Origin: Synechococcus elongatus PCC 11801
GTDB taxonomy: Bacteria > Cyanobacteriota > Cyanobacteriia > Synechococcales > Synechococcaceae
Assembly (NCBI RefSeq): GCF_003846445.2
Contig: NZ_CP030139.2
Span: 682,001 to 746,000 of the forward strand
DNA: 64,000 bases
Direction: 5' to 3'
This document shows positions 17,287 through 26,614 of this stretch, piece after piece (position 1 is the first letter of the stretch; each line of letters begins with the position of its first letter). Both the position numbers and the translations under genes were made by a program. The notes below the pieces were generated by a model. That model made no database searches. It saw only the letters and a list, made by a program, of their open reading frames with translations, and was not told the DNA's origin.

Positions 17287-19872
17287 TTAGGTCACTGGAG
17301 GGCGCTCGCCCTCCAGTGTTGTCGCAGACTGCAGGGTTTCAGCCGATCGCAGGTTGAATAAGGTTTGACCTTCGGCATCTGTACCCGTGACTGCGATCGC
17401 GCTGATCGATCGCTGCCAGAGTCGCTGATCGCTGGCGAACAGTGCCAACCCGTGACTGGGAGCGGCTAGGAGCGCAATCAGGCGATCGCGTTTATCGGTG
17501 AACCGGAAGGCATTATTGCCCAAGTCACCGGCGCGACAGAGGCGCAGCAGTCCCAATGGCAGACGTTTGACTAGACCTAGCGTTGAGACCAGCAGCAAAT
17601 CTTGGCCTGAAGGCACACTCAAGCAGCCCAACGGTTGTTCGCCCTCCCGTAGACGCAAGAGCCGAGGTTGACCTTGGGAAGTGCGACTCGCCAGTGGTAA
17701 TTCCGACAGCGACAAGCGCAGCAAGCGACCACCACTACTGCCAAGTAGGACTTCCTGTTGGGGCGCACAGAGGCAAGCCGCTTGGATGGTTTCTTCCTCC
17801 ACCAGCTTCAGCAGTTGCAATCCTCGATTAGAAATCTCCGCTAACTCAGTCAGCGCTAGACGTTTTGCTCGACCCTGACTGCTGAGCAGCAGGAGCGATC
17901 GCTCCTCGCTCGCAGGAGGCAAGAGTAAGGTCGCAGCGATCGCAGTGGACTGGCGACCGGTGGGCAAGAGATTGGCGATCGGCCCCAGATGAACCTCGCG
18001 CAGCGATCGCCGGTAGGCACGTCCTTCAGCGGTAATCACCAGCAAATCTTGGCTGGGGTCAGCCCACTGCAGCACTTTCGGAAAATCCGTTCGCTCTTGA
18101 GCGCCCGACCTGGCAGTCAGCCAGGGTTCCAGTTCAGTCGAATTAGCGGCCTGCAGCTGACCGCGATCGCTGAGGCAGAGCCAAGTCGGTTCTTGGAAAG
18201 CAAAGCGCGGCGCGGTGACTGGGGCAGAATCTGAGGCTGCGGAGTCGGTTGCTGAGTTGAAAATCAGCTCGCCTTGAATCGGGGCTGCCGTTGTCGGTGT
18301 TGGAGCCGATGGCTCGCTGGCAGGAACAACCGGAGCGGCGACTGGCTTGGGAGCTGCGAATGCTTCTGGGGGAATTTCGGGCAGACGCGTCCGGCGCAGA
18401 CTGCCAAAACGCCGCTTCAGGTCGCGCAAATCTTTTTTCAGCGATTTGAGCAGGGTGGGGCGATCGTTCAGAAGGGTTTGCAGGCGAGCCTGTTGCTCCC
18501 GCAGGTTGGTAGCTTCTTGTTGCAGTTGTTCCTGCTCCAAGCCCGTGAGCCGCCGCATCGGCATTGACAGAACAGCATCGGCTTGGCGTTCATTCAGATC
18601 AAAGTGAACCTGCAAGCGGGCCCGAGCAGTGCTGCCATCTGGTGATTGGCGCAGGATCTCAATCAAGCCATCCAAATCACCCAAGCTGCGCAGCAAACCT
18701 TCCAGAATCATCAAGCGATGCTCGGTCTGCTCCAGCTCATGACCGTAGCGACGGCGCAGCGTCGCTTCTCGGAAGCTGAGGAACTGTTCCAGCAATTGCT
18801 TGAGGCTGAGCTGCTGGGGCTGACCTTCGACAATCGCCAGCAAAATAGCACCGAAGTTGCTCTGCAGAGCCGTGCGTTTGTAGAGCTGCTCTAGCACTTT
18901 GTCTGCTTGGGCATCGCGGCGCAGTTCAATCACTACCCGCATTCCTTCGCGATCGCTCTCGTCACGAATATCGGCAATGCCTTGCAGCTTGCCATCGTTG
19001 ACTAAGTCAGCAACTTTTTCGATCCAGCCCGCTTTGCTGACCTGATAGGGCAGCTCACTGACGATGATCACTGGGCGACGGTGGCGACCTTTGGCTGGTT
19101 GGATTTCTTCAACCCGTGCCACCCCGCGCACCGGAATACTGCCGCGCCCCTCGGAATAGGCATCGATAATGCCCCGCGCATCAATCACCTCGCCGCCTGT
19201 GGGAAAGTCGGGGCCTGGCACATAGCGCAGCAGATCGCGATCGCTGAGTTGGGGGCGATCGATTAAAGCGATCAGCGCATCGACAATTTCGCCCAAATTA
19301 TGGGGCGGAATGTTGGTCGCCATGCCGACGGCGATGCCCGAGCAACCATTCAGCAACAGGAAGGGCAACTGGGCTGGGAGGACCGAGGGTTCTTGCTGCG
19401 AGTTGTCGAAGTTAGCAACAAAATCGACGGTTTCTTCGCCAATTTCTTCCAGCAGCGCCACGTGGCTGACGGGTGCGAGGCGGGTTTCGGTGTAGCGCAT
19501 CGCCGCTGGCGGATCATTATCGATCGAGCCAAAGTTGCCATGCCCCGCCAGCAAGGGATAGCGACTACTAAAGTCCTGCACCAAGCGCACAAGCGCGTCG
19601 TAAACCGCCTGATCGCCGTGGGGATGATACTTACCCAACACGTCACCCACCACCCGCGCACTTTTGCGGAAGGGGCGATCGGGTGTCAGACCCAGTTCAT
19701 GCATGGCATAGAGAATGCGCCGCTGCACTGGCTTGAGGCCATCGCGAGCATCGGGCAAGGCCCGGCCCACGATCACACTCATGGCGTACTCCAGATAGGA
19801 GCGTTGCATTTCTTGGTGGAGTGCTGTCGGCAGAATGCGATCAGCGCCGTTGAACTGGATCGAGTCGGTCAT
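17287..19872 (-). CDS. Type II topoisomerase subunit A (GyrA/ParC-like)
   Basis: DNA-cleaving subunit of a gyrase or topoisomerase IV, 861 residues. [45 protein letters not shown] (78-95) and the catalytic Tyr127 in AAMRYTETR are intact. After the coiled coil there is a Pro/Ala-rich linker (about 505-555) and then a C-terminal beta-propeller with repeated ...GRAKRLAL and GLVKRLPL blades. I see no GyrA box (QRRGGKG-type), so it may lack supercoiling activity and act as ParC. Gln88 occupies the position equivalent to the quinolone-target Ser83 of E. coli GyrA. The partner ATPase subunit is not in the window. Confidence 0.9.
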   Translation of the reverse strand: MTDSIQFNGADRILPTALHQEMQRSYLEYAMSVIVGRALPDARDGLKPVQRRILYAMHELGLTPDRPFRKSARVVGDVLGKYHPHGDQAVYDALVRLVQDFSSRYPLLAGHGNFGSIDNDPPAAMRYTETRLAPVSHVALLEEIGEETVDFVANFDNSQQEPSVLPAQLPFLLLNGCSGIAVGMATNIPPHNLGEIVDALIALIDRPQLSDRDLLRYVPGPDFPTGGEVIDARGIIDAYSEGRGSIPVRGVARVEEIQPAKGRHRRPVIIVSELPYQVSKAGWIEKVADLVNDGKLQGIADIRDESDREGMRVVIELRRDAQADKVLEQLYKRTALQSNFGAILLAIVEGQPQQLSLKQLLEQFLSFREATLRRRYGHELEQTEHRLMILEGLLRSLGDLDGLIEILRQSPDGSTARARLQVHFDLNERQADAVLSMPMRRLTGLEQEQLQQEATNLREQQARLQTLLNDRPTLLKSLKKDLRDLKRRFGSLRRTRLPEIPPEAFAAPKPVAAPVVPASEPSAPTPTTAAPIQGELIFNSATDSAASDSAPVTAPRFAFQEPTWLCLSDRGQLQAANSTELEPWLTARSGAQERTDFPKVLQWADPSQDLLVITAEGRAYRRSLREVHLGPIANLLPTGRQSTAIAATLLLPPASEERSLLLLSSQGRAKRLALTELAEISNRGLQLLKLVEEETIQAACLCAPQQEVLLGSSGGRLLRLSLSELPLASRTSQGQPRLLRLREGEQPLGCLSVPSGQDLLLVSTLGLVKRLPLGLLRLCRAGDLGNNAFRFTDKRDRLIALLAAPSHGLALFASDQRLWQRSISAIAVTGTDAEGQTLFNLRSAETLQSATTLEGERPPVT
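17293..17318. terminator. Perfect 12-bp hairpin inside the 3' end of the gyrA-like gene
   Basis: CACTGGAGGGCG pairs exactly with CGCCCTCCAGTG with only CT between. It lies between the convergent pirin and gyrA-like stop codons, within the last coding codons of the latter. T-runs are weak on both sides, so a bidirectional terminator or transcription roadblock is inferred. Confidence 0.5.
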
Positions 19873-19982
19873 GCCTTAGCCAAACTGGCGATCGTTGTCG
19901 CAGTAAGCAACGTGGCCTAGCATAACGGACGCTTTCGTCCTGCTGTGGCAGACTCCAAAGTCAGTGCTTGCGAGGTTTGGCG

Positions 19983-20390
19983 ATGGCGACCTTACTCTTG
20001 GTCGAGGATGACCCAACCAATGCTCGGGTCCTTGCCAAAATCTTGGAAAAACGGGGCGGCTACAGCGTGCAGCACTGTGAAGATGTCGCCACGATTTTGT
20101 CGGTCTGTGCCAGCGGCGCGATCGCTCTGGTCTTACTCGATATCTCCCTCGCCCACAGTACCTATCAAGGACGGCAACTGAATGGCATCGAAATTGCCCA
20201 ATTGTTGCGCCAAAACCCGCAGACAGCGCAGCTCCCGATCGTGTTGCTGACAGCCCACGCCATGATCGGCGATCGCGATCAGTTTCTGCAGGCCAGCCAA
20301 GCTGATGCCTACATCGTCAAACCGGTGATCGACTACGACGCCTTTCTGCAGCTGATTCAGCAATTACAGGCGGCGCCCCGTTCGGTCTAG
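19983..20390 (+). CDS. Single-domain response regulator
   Basis: 135-residue free-standing receiver domain. The acidic pocket LLVEDD (9-10), phospho-acceptor Asp53 in VLLDIS, Thr90 in VLLTAH and Lys113 in YIVKP are all present. A short insert after Asp53 (AHSTYQGRQLNG) resembles DivK-like cyanobacterial receivers. There is no output domain, so it works by protein contacts or as a phosphorelay shuttle. ATG at 19983 with GAGG about 9 bases upstream is chosen. The cognate kinase is not adjacent. Confidence 0.9.
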   Translation: MATLLLVEDDPTNARVLAKILEKRGGYSVQHCEDVATILSVCASGAIALVLLDISLAHSTYQGRQLNGIEIAQLLRQNPQTAQLPIVLLTAHAMIGDRDQFLQASQADAYIVKPVIDYDAFLQLIQQLQAAPRSV

Positions 20391-20473
20391 CGGGCTAGAG
20401 TCAGAACAGGGTTGATCACAAAGTCAAGTGCAATTTGCGATCGCCCACACCGAGTCACCGAGCAATCGCCAAG

Positions 20474-21385
20474 ATGCCCCTGCCGGATTATCAAGCCCTG
20501 ATGTTGCCGCTCTTACAGTTGTTGGCGGATCAGCAAGTCCATCGCACTCGCGCTGTCATTGAAGCCTTGGCAGAGTCTTTTCAGTTGACTTCTGCTGAGA
20601 GACAGCACTTACTACCCAGCGGTAAAAAATTTACGTTTGATAACCGGGTAGGTTGGGCACGCACATACCTGAAGAAAGCAGGGTTAATTGACAGTCCTCA
20701 ACGGGGCTTTTTGCAGATTACGGCTGCAGGACAGGAGGTACTCCGACATAATCCCTCCAAAATTGATGTTGGCTATCTTGATCAGTTCGAAGGCTTCCGA
20801 GAATTTCGAGGTCTATCTGGTACGACTACCGAAACGCCAGCGATCGCTGATCTAACGCAAACACCCAATACGCCTGAAGAAGATTTAGATGCGGTCTATC
20901 AGCAACTAAGGTCTGATCTTAGGTCTGATTTGCTGCAGACTATCAAGAGTTGCTCCCCAGCCTTTTTTGAGCGCTTAGTCGTTGAGCTGCTGGTGGCCAT
21001 GGGTTATGGCGGTTCCCGCCGAGAAGCGGGTCAAGCGATCGGCCGCAATAACGATGAAGGCATTGACGGCATTATCAAAGAGGATCGTTTGGGCTTAGAC
21101 ATTATCTATATCCAAGCGAAGCGCTGGGATGCAGTCGTTGGCCGGCCGGAGATTCAAAAGTTTGCAGGAGCGCTGCAGGGGCAACGGGCTCGCAAAGGTA
21201 TCTTTATCACGACCTCTGCTTTCTCTAAGGAAGCTGCCGATTATGTTCGTAAGATTGACTCGAAAATCATTTTGATTGACGGTCAAACCTTAGCGGAATA
21301 CATGATTGATAACAACGTCGGAGTGACGGTAGAAGCAATCTATGAGCTAAAGCGAATTGATCGCGATTATTTCATTGAAGACTAA
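20474..21385 (+). CDS. mrr: Mrr-type restriction endonuclease
   Basis: 303-residue protein with the two Mrr domains. An N-terminal winged-helix (PDYQALMLPLLQLLAD...GWARTYLKKAGLID, residues 1-100) is followed by the Mrr catalytic domain (FERLVVELLVAMGYGGSRREAG...). The nuclease core shows Asp198 and Gln214-Ala-Lys216, the D-QxK variant of the PD-(D/E)xK fold. Such type IV enzymes cut methylated DNA. ATG at 20474 gives the family's usual MPLPDYQ start. No methyltransferase or other defence gene is adjacent. A 12-base tandem duplication (20909-20932) encodes RSDLRSDL in the linker. Confidence 0.92.
   Translation: MPLPDYQALMLPLLQLLADQQVHRTRAVIEALAESFQLTSAERQHLLPSGKKFTFDNRVGWARTYLKKAGLIDSPQRGFLQITAAGQEVLRHNPSKIDVGYLDQFEGFREFRGLSGTTTETPAIADLTQTPNTPEEDLDAVYQQLRSDLRSDLLQTIKSCSPAFFERLVVELLVAMGYGGSRREAGQAIGRNNDEGIDGIIKEDRLGLDIIYIQAKRWDAVVGRPEIQKFAGALQGQRARKGIFITTSAFSKEAADYVRKIDSKIILIDGQTLAEYMIDNNVGVTVEAIYELKRIDRDYFIED
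20909..20932 (+). repeat. Short in-frame tandem repeat in mrr
   Basis: AGGTCTGATCTT is followed directly by AGGTCTGATTTG, giving a duplicated Arg-Ser-Asp-Leu between the DNA-binding and nuclease domains. Confidence 0.8.
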
Positions 21386-21489
21386 GTGCGGTTAAACCCG
21401 TTGTGGATAACTGATTTGAGAAGAATAGATAACGGCCAACATCACGCGGCTGATGTGGCGGGGCCGTGCGATCGCTTAATAAACTGAAA

Positions 21490-21534
21490 CCCAGCCGCAG
21501 AGACATGAGAATTCAGAAAGAGTCTGCGACTGGG
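21490..21534 (-). terminator. Probable petG terminator
   Basis: On the minus strand CCCAGTCGCAGA pairs with TCTGCGGCTGGG (one G-T pair) over a 21-base loop, followed by TTTCAGTTT. It lies just past the petG stop. Confidence 0.6.
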
Positions 21535-21555
21535 ACGGTCAATCACTTGGAGTGG

Positions 21556-21669
21556 TTAGGCACCGATTTGGTTGCCGCGACGATATTGCAGGTAGGCCGC
21601 CACAAACAAGCCTGCCAAGGTAATCGGGATTAGGCCGAGAACGATACCGCAGAGCAAAGGCTCGATCAT
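21556..21669 (-). CDS. petG: Cytochrome b6f complex subunit 5 (PetG)
   Basis: A 37-residue, single-span thylakoid membrane protein needed for b6f complex assembly. The translation [20 protein letters not shown] then [17 protein letters not shown] is a near-textbook PetG. ATG is at 21669 and TAA at 21556-21558. It is divergent from cytM with about 117 bases between. Confidence 0.97.
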   Translation of the reverse strand: MIEPLLCGIVLGLIPITLAGLFVAAYLQYRRGNQIGA

Positions 21670-21786
21670 GATCTGCTGCCTCTTGGAAATACAGGGTGCT
21701 TAAGCAGTGTAGCGACTGAGATGACCCGCCGAAAAGCCCAAGGCAAGCGGCGATCGCTGCTGCTGCCCCTCTGATTGTAAAGGTGT

Positions 21787-22224
21787 ATGATCATTCTGAG
21801 ACACGTCTTAAGGGCAAGAAACGGTCTTGGTCCCGCGATCGCGAGCGCTGTGGAACAATCTCTCTCCAAAGTCATTGAACCTCGCGCAGCTCAAGTCTTG
21901 GGCTGGATCGCCGCTGGCGTCGTTGTTATCGCAATCGGCCTGCTGCTAACCTTTTTTCGCCCCACTGACCCCTACGTCAGTACCGTGCTGACCTTGACGG
22001 GTGATACAGAGCGCGGTCAAGCCATCTTCCAAATTAATTGTGCAGGTTGTCATGGCCTAGAGGGGCGTGGACTTGTGGGGCCAGACCTCGCCAACGTCTC
22101 GAATCGCAAGTCACGCAAAGACCTGATTTTACAGGTCACAACCGGCGAAACACCCCCCATGCCCAAGTTTCAGCCCAGTCCAGAGACGATGGCAGACCTC
22201 CTCAGCTATCTCGAAACTTTGTAG
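21787..22224 (+). CDS. cytM: Membrane-anchored c-type cytochrome, probably cytochrome M
   Basis: 145 residues as drawn. A membrane anchor (VLGWIAAGVVVIAIGLLLTFF, residues 37-57) precedes a class I c-type domain with haem motif CAGCH (Cys85, Cys88, His89) and axial Met125 in PPMPKF. This layout fits CytM, a cyanobacterial cytochrome linked to stress and respiratory or photosynthetic electron flow. The start is uncertain. ATG at 21787 has AAAGGTG upstream, but GTG at 21850 gives a more usual length of 124 residues, and TATGAT at 21785 could then be a -10 box. The divergent neighbour is petG. Confidence 0.85.
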   Translation: MIILRHVLRARNGLGPAIASAVEQSLSKVIEPRAAQVLGWIAAGVVVIAIGLLLTFFRPTDPYVSTVLTLTGDTERGQAIFQINCAGCHGLEGRGLVGPDLANVSNRKSRKDLILQVTTGETPPMPKFQPSPETMADLLSYLETL

Positions 22225-22299
22225 TGCCGGCTCGTAACAACTGACACTGCAGCCCGAGCGCGAACATGGCTTGCTGAGAGCACTGTTACAGAGCAAGCG

Positions 22300-24489
22300 A
22301 TGGGGTCAGCGGCGGAACATTGGCCAGCGATCGCAGCCTTGGGCGATCGCGTGGAAGCAGCCCTGCAAGCAGCAGGTGTTGATCTCTGGATGGGTGGTGA
22401 ACCTACCTTTGTGGCCGCTGATCAACTGGAAGATCCGCAATGGCGAACCGCTGCATTAGGGACTGAGAAATATCAGCTCGGCCAGCAACTGCGCGATCGC
22501 CTCGTCACAACGTTTCAGCTGCCGCACCCTTTGTTGATTGAAGGAACTGGCAAGTGGTATCCCGGTGAGGCTGCTCCACGGTGGTCTTTAGGTGCCTATT
22601 GGCGACGGGACGGTCAGCCGCTCTGGACGGGCGACCCCCTGACGATGCGTTCTGGAACTGTGGCGATCGCGTCAGCAGAACAGTTTGTACAAACCCTCCA
22701 ACAAATTCTTCAACTGCCAGACGTTGCACCGTGGCGAGTGCGCCAAGAAGCAGCTGTTGTCTTACCCCTACTGCCAATTCGCAAGGCCGATCAGCCCGCT
22801 TGGGCCACCTGCACGTGGTCTTCTGTGTCAGGGGCAGACCTCGTTCCACTCGAAGGTGAAACTCCTTTAGGACTGCGACTCCCTCTTCAACAACTGGGAG
22901 AAGTGGACTTGCCCTATGAGCCCGATGACAGCACTGACTTAGTCGACTGGCAGCCGGATACCGCTGTTCTCGCGCCTCCCAATAGTCTGAAGCTGGCTGT
23001 GATCGTCCGCGAAGTTCAGCAGCAATTGCGGGTCTTTCTGCCCCCTTTGATTTCAGCCCCCGCCTATCTCCACCTATTGCAAGCGATCGCGCAGACTAGC
23101 CGACGCTTGCAGCAACCGATTCAACTCGAGGGCTATCCACCACCGCGCCATCCTGAGCTGATGGGCTTCCAGGTCACACCAGATCCCGGTGTCCTTGAAG
23201 TCAATATCCATCCAGTCGGAGATTGGCGATCGCTGGCTGACCAAACCAAGAGTCTTTATCAGGAAGCGCAAACGCTGGGGCTGACGGCGCGGCGCTATCA
23301 ATTCAATGGCTTACCAACCGATACGGGCGGGGGTGCACACATCACCTTGGGCGGACGATCGCCCGAAACCAGTCCTCTGTTGCGGCGACCCGATCTGCTA
23401 CGGAGCCTAATCAGTTACTGGCAGCATCACCCCAGCTTGTCCTATGGGTTTGCAGGTTGGTTCATTGGCCCTACCTGCCAAGCGCCACGAGTTGATGAAG
23501 GTCGCCCAGAAGTGCTCTACGAGTTGGAATTGGCCTTTGAGCAACTCCAAATGAGTGCAGAGCCCGCCGCCATTGATGGCCTTCTAGGGCATTTGCTGGC
23601 GGATGTCAGTGGCAACACCCATCGTGCTGAGTTTTGTCTGGATAAGTTATGGCCTAGCCAAATCCCCACTCAACAGTGGGGCGTGCTGGAATTACGAGCT
23701 TTTGCCATGCCGCCGGATGCAGCGGAACGCCTCCTGCAACTGCTCCTGGTGCGCGCTTTGGTCGCTTGGTTCTGGCGATCGCCTTTTCAAGCACCGCTAC
23801 GTCGTTGGGGCACTCAGCTACACGATCGCTTTCTCAGTCCTGAGGCGATCCAAGCTGATTTTCAAGCAGTGCTAGCTGACCTTGCTGAAGCAGGATTTGT
23901 CTTCAATCCAGCCTGGTTTGACAGCCACTTTGCTGAGCGCTTTCCCTGCCTAGGCAATCTGGAACTAACGCCCGACTGGTCACTAGATCTCCAGCGGGGG
24001 CTCGAACCCTGGCCGGTGCTAGCGGATGACGTCAATGAAAGCGGAACCAGTCGACGGGTTGATGCTTCTTTAGAACGGCTGCAAATTCGGGTGCAAGGCC
24101 CCGCCGATCGCCTGCAATCGCTAGAGATCGTCTGCAATGGTTGGCGAATTCCCTGGCACTGGCAAAGCCATAATCAGGCGATCGCGATCGTGCGTTTTCG
24201 TGCCCGTCCTCGCCTCGGGACCGTGCCGCTAGCAGCGATCGCTCCTCAAGTCCCGCTGGAGATTCAACTCTTCGAGGCTCAGCAAGGACTCGGAGGCTGT
24301 CGCTATTGGCCCGAAGCTCCTGGTGGCGGACTCTATGACCAGTTACCGACTACCACTGCCGAAGCCGCTCAACGGTGTCGTGATCGTTTTCAGGCCCTTC
24401 CCGCTGTTGCTTGGCAGGATTGGCCGCACTTAGCGATGGCAGCAGAATTTCCTGAGACCGCTGACCTGCGGCGATCGCAGTCGTACTGA
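22300..24489 (+). CDS. DUF2126-family protein (putative amidoligase-like)
   Basis: 729-residue soluble protein. WMGGEPTFVAADQLEDPQW, then LIEGTGKWYPGE..PRWSLG, NIHPVGDWRSLADQT, FNGLPTDTGGGAHITLGG and NTHRAEFCLDKLW are hallmarks of DUF2126, listed in Pfam as a putative amidoligase family. In proteobacteria the domain is often fused to a transglutaminase-like domain; none is present here. The substrate is unknown. It starts 75 bases after cytM on the same strand. In-frame ATG at 22300. Confidence 0.75.
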   Translation: MGSAAEHWPAIAALGDRVEAALQAAGVDLWMGGEPTFVAADQLEDPQWRTAALGTEKYQLGQQLRDRLVTTFQLPHPLLIEGTGKWYPGEAAPRWSLGAYWRRDGQPLWTGDPLTMRSGTVAIASAEQFVQTLQQILQLPDVAPWRVRQEAAVVLPLLPIRKADQPAWATCTWSSVSGADLVPLEGETPLGLRLPLQQLGEVDLPYEPDDSTDLVDWQPDTAVLAPPNSLKLAVIVREVQQQLRVFLPPLISAPAYLHLLQAIAQTSRRLQQPIQLEGYPPPRHPELMGFQVTPDPGVLEVNIHPVGDWRSLADQTKSLYQEAQTLGLTARRYQFNGLPTDTGGGAHITLGGRSPETSPLLRRPDLLRSLISYWQHHPSLSYGFAGWFIGPTCQAPRVDEGRPEVLYELELAFEQLQMSAEPAAIDGLLGHLLADVSGNTHRAEFCLDKLWPSQIPTQQWGVLELRAFAMPPDAAERLLQLLLVRALVAWFWRSPFQAPLRRWGTQLHDRFLSPEAIQADFQAVLADLAEAGFVFNPAWFDSHFAERFPCLGNLELTPDWSLDLQRGLEPWPVLADDVNESGTSRRVDASLERLQIRVQGPADRLQSLEIVCNGWRIPWHWQSHNQAIAIVRFRARPRLGTVPLAAIAPQVPLEIQLFEAQQGLGGCRYWPEAPGGGLYDQLPTTTAEAAQRCRDRFQALPAVAWQDWPHLAMAAEFPETADLRRSQSY

Positions 24490-24842
24490 TAAGCGATCGT
24501 TTAGTGCTGACCTTGGGATAACAGTCAGATCAATCCTCAATCTGAGCGACTCCACGATTCATATAGATTGCTATCGCTTCAAGGGCAGCAATCGACAAAT
24601 CCACTGTCAACCGAGGTTTAGAGCCTGGTTCTTAATCATTATCCAAGCTAGATCTCAATCATTGAGCGCTGGGCGAGAATCAGGTGATACAGAATAATGA
24701 AAAAAGTCGCTCAGTTTTGCCTTGACTGATTTCTATGAACACAATTGAACCAACTGAGTCGACTGAGCTACTTCGCTTACGATAGCCAGCTTGTATTGCT
24801 TGCAGCTGACTAACTTCAAATCAGTTTGTGAAGGCTTCTTTT
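24490..24842. other. Leader region of the mrp operon
   Basis: About 350 AT-richer bases that should carry the operon promoter. A TTGACT box lies near 24722, but I cannot pair it confidently with a -10. No RNA family or small gene is recognised. Confidence 0.4.
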
Positions 24843-25178
24843 ATGCTAGAAAGCTTTGTTTTAGCAACTCTTTTGCTAGGCTTCTTCGGCATCTTATTCA
24901 AGAAAAATTTGATTATGAAGGTCATCGCCATGGATGTGATGACCACGGGAGTCATTGCCTACTTTGTTGTCATTGCTGCCCGCGACGGACTATTTACCCC
25001 AATTCTGACTGGCGAACAGACTCGTGCCTATGCTGACCCAGTGCCACAGGCAGTAATTCTAACTGCGATCGTCATTGGATTTTCGATTCAGGCACTGATT
25101 CTAGTAGGAGTTATGAAGTTATCCAAAGACAATCCAACCCTAGAAATCAGTGAGATTGAACGTAACAATACACCATGA
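24843..25178 (+). CDS. mrpC: Mrp-type Na+/H+ antiporter subunit C (NuoK-like)
   Basis: 111-residue membrane protein with three hydrophobic helices: FVLATLLLGFFGILF, a middle TTGVIAYFVVIAA, and AVILTAIVIGFSIQALILVGVM, the NuoK/MrpC pattern. It is the first gene of a seven-gene operon for a multi-subunit cation/proton antiporter, likely used for Na+ and pH homeostasis. ATG at 24843 with GAAGG about 8 bases upstream is chosen over an in-frame GTG 15 bases earlier. Its stop overlaps the next start. Confidence 0.87.
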   Translation: MLESFVLATLLLGFFGILFKKNLIMKVIAMDVMTTGVIAYFVVIAARDGLFTPILTGEQTRAYADPVPQAVILTAIVIGFSIQALILVGVMKLSKDNPTLEISEIERNNTP

Positions 25179-26614
25179 CAGACTTAACTATCCTTTGGAT
25201 CTTCTCTCCATTTTTACTAGGATTTTTAGCCTATATTTTCCCACAGCTCAGTAGATCGCTCTCGCTATTGATGGCGATCGCGTCTGCAGCTTTTGCAGGC
25301 AGTCTCTTTATTCGAGACACCCCGTTAACACTCCAATTACTTGATCAGTTTGGGGTTCAACTCCTACTTGATCCCTTAACAGCGTTCTTCATTCTGACGA
25401 ATGCACTCGTTACTTCAGCAGTTGTCATCTACTGTTGGAGTGGCCGCAAGACAGCTTTCTTTTACACACAGCTTTTGATGCTGCATGGCAGTGTGAATGC
25501 TGCGTTTGCCTGTGCAGATTTTATGAGTCTGTACGTCGCCTTAGAAGTTCTGAGTATTGCAGCATTTCTCCTCATTTCTTATCCTCGTAGCGATCGCTCA
25601 ATTTGGATTGGTCTTCGCTATCTCTTTGTTAGCAATGTTGCCATGCTGTTCTATCTTGTCGGTACAGCACTGGTTTATCAAGCCAATCATTCCTTTGCCT
25701 TTGAAGGGTTGCAGAATGCCCCTTTAGAAGCGATCGCCCTCATCTTCGTCGGTCTACTGGTCAAAGGAGGCATTTTCATCTTAGGGCTGTGGCTTCCTTT
25801 GACCCATTCAGAGTCTGAGTCCCCTGTCTCTGCATTGATGTCTGGGGTTGTTGTCAAGGCAGGCGTACTGCCCCTCGTTCGCTGCGCACTGCTATTTGAG
25901 GAAGTCGATCCGATTGTTCGCCTTTTTGGTGTTAGCACCGCCCTATTTGGTGTCTTCTACGCTGTCCTTGAGAAAGATACAAAGCGTATCTTGGCATTTC
26001 ACACCATCTCCCAGATTGGTTTCATTCTGGCTGCACCAGAAGTCGGCGGTTTCTATGCTCTCTCTCATGGATTGGTGAAAGCGGCTCTATTCCTCATTGC
26101 AGGCGTGTTACCCAGTCGCAATATCAAGGAGCTACAACAGCAGAGCATGTCAACTTCTATATGGATAGCTCTCGCGATCGCCAGTTTTTCAATCTCAGGA
26201 TTTCCTCTCTTGTCAGGATTTGGTGCAAAAGTCTTGACGATGAAAAACTTGCTTCCTTGGCAGGTAATTGGCATGAATCTAGCTGCTTTAGGCACGGCTA
26301 TCTCATTTGCAAAGTTTATCTTTCTCCCCCATCAGCAAGCAGACTCAGAGCAATCGCCTCAACAAGCAAGCTTTTGGGTAGCCATGATAGTGCTCTTAGG
26401 AGGGTTGGTAGTAGCCAATGTTGCCTACTACGAGGCCTACACATTCGAGAACATTGCAAAACCGCTTCTAACCATTGCCGGTGGGTGGTTAGCCTACCTC
26501 TTCATTTTCCAGAAACTAGTTGTTAAGTTACCACGTGTTTTTGAACAGTTTGAGCACTTGATGGGGATTATGATCCTCAGTCTTGTCATCATTTTTGGAA
26601 TGACCGCAGTATGA
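25175..26614 (+). CDS. mrpD: Mrp-type antiporter subunit D (proton-conducting, NuoN/NdhD-like)
   Basis: 479-residue membrane protein with about 14 hydrophobic segments. The proton-channel family core is visible: LYVALEVLSIAAFLLI with a membrane Glu, LLVKGGIFILGLWLPLTHSESESPVSALMSG with the key Lys, and LEKDTKRILAFHTISQIGFIL. It is the only large antiporter-like subunit in this operon. It overlaps mrpC and mrpE by 4 bases at each end (ATGA). Confidence 0.9.
   Translation: MTDLTILWIFSPFLLGFLAYIFPQLSRSLSLLMAIASAAFAGSLFIRDTPLTLQLLDQFGVQLLLDPLTAFFILTNALVTSAVVIYCWSGRKTAFFYTQLLMLHGSVNAAFACADFMSLYVALEVLSIAAFLLISYPRSDRSIWIGLRYLFVSNVAMLFYLVGTALVYQANHSFAFEGLQNAPLEAIALIFVGLLVKGGIFILGLWLPLTHSESESPVSALMSGVVVKAGVLPLVRCALLFEEVDPIVRLFGVSTALFGVFYAVLEKDTKRILAFHTISQIGFILAAPEVGGFYALSHGLVKAALFLIAGVLPSRNIKELQQQSMSTSIWIALAIASFSISGFPLLSGFGAKVLTMKNLLPWQVIGMNLAALGTAISFAKFIFLPHQQADSEQSPQQASFWVAMIVLLGGLVVANVAYYEAYTFENIAKPLLTIAGGWLAYLFIFQKLVVKLPRVFEQFEHLMGIMILSLVIIFGMTAV

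Noticed and set aside
19300-19920. 206-residue open frame antisense to the 5' part of the gyrA-like gene
   Set aside because: It is the shadow of a highly conserved gene on the other strand; its translation has no family resemblance.
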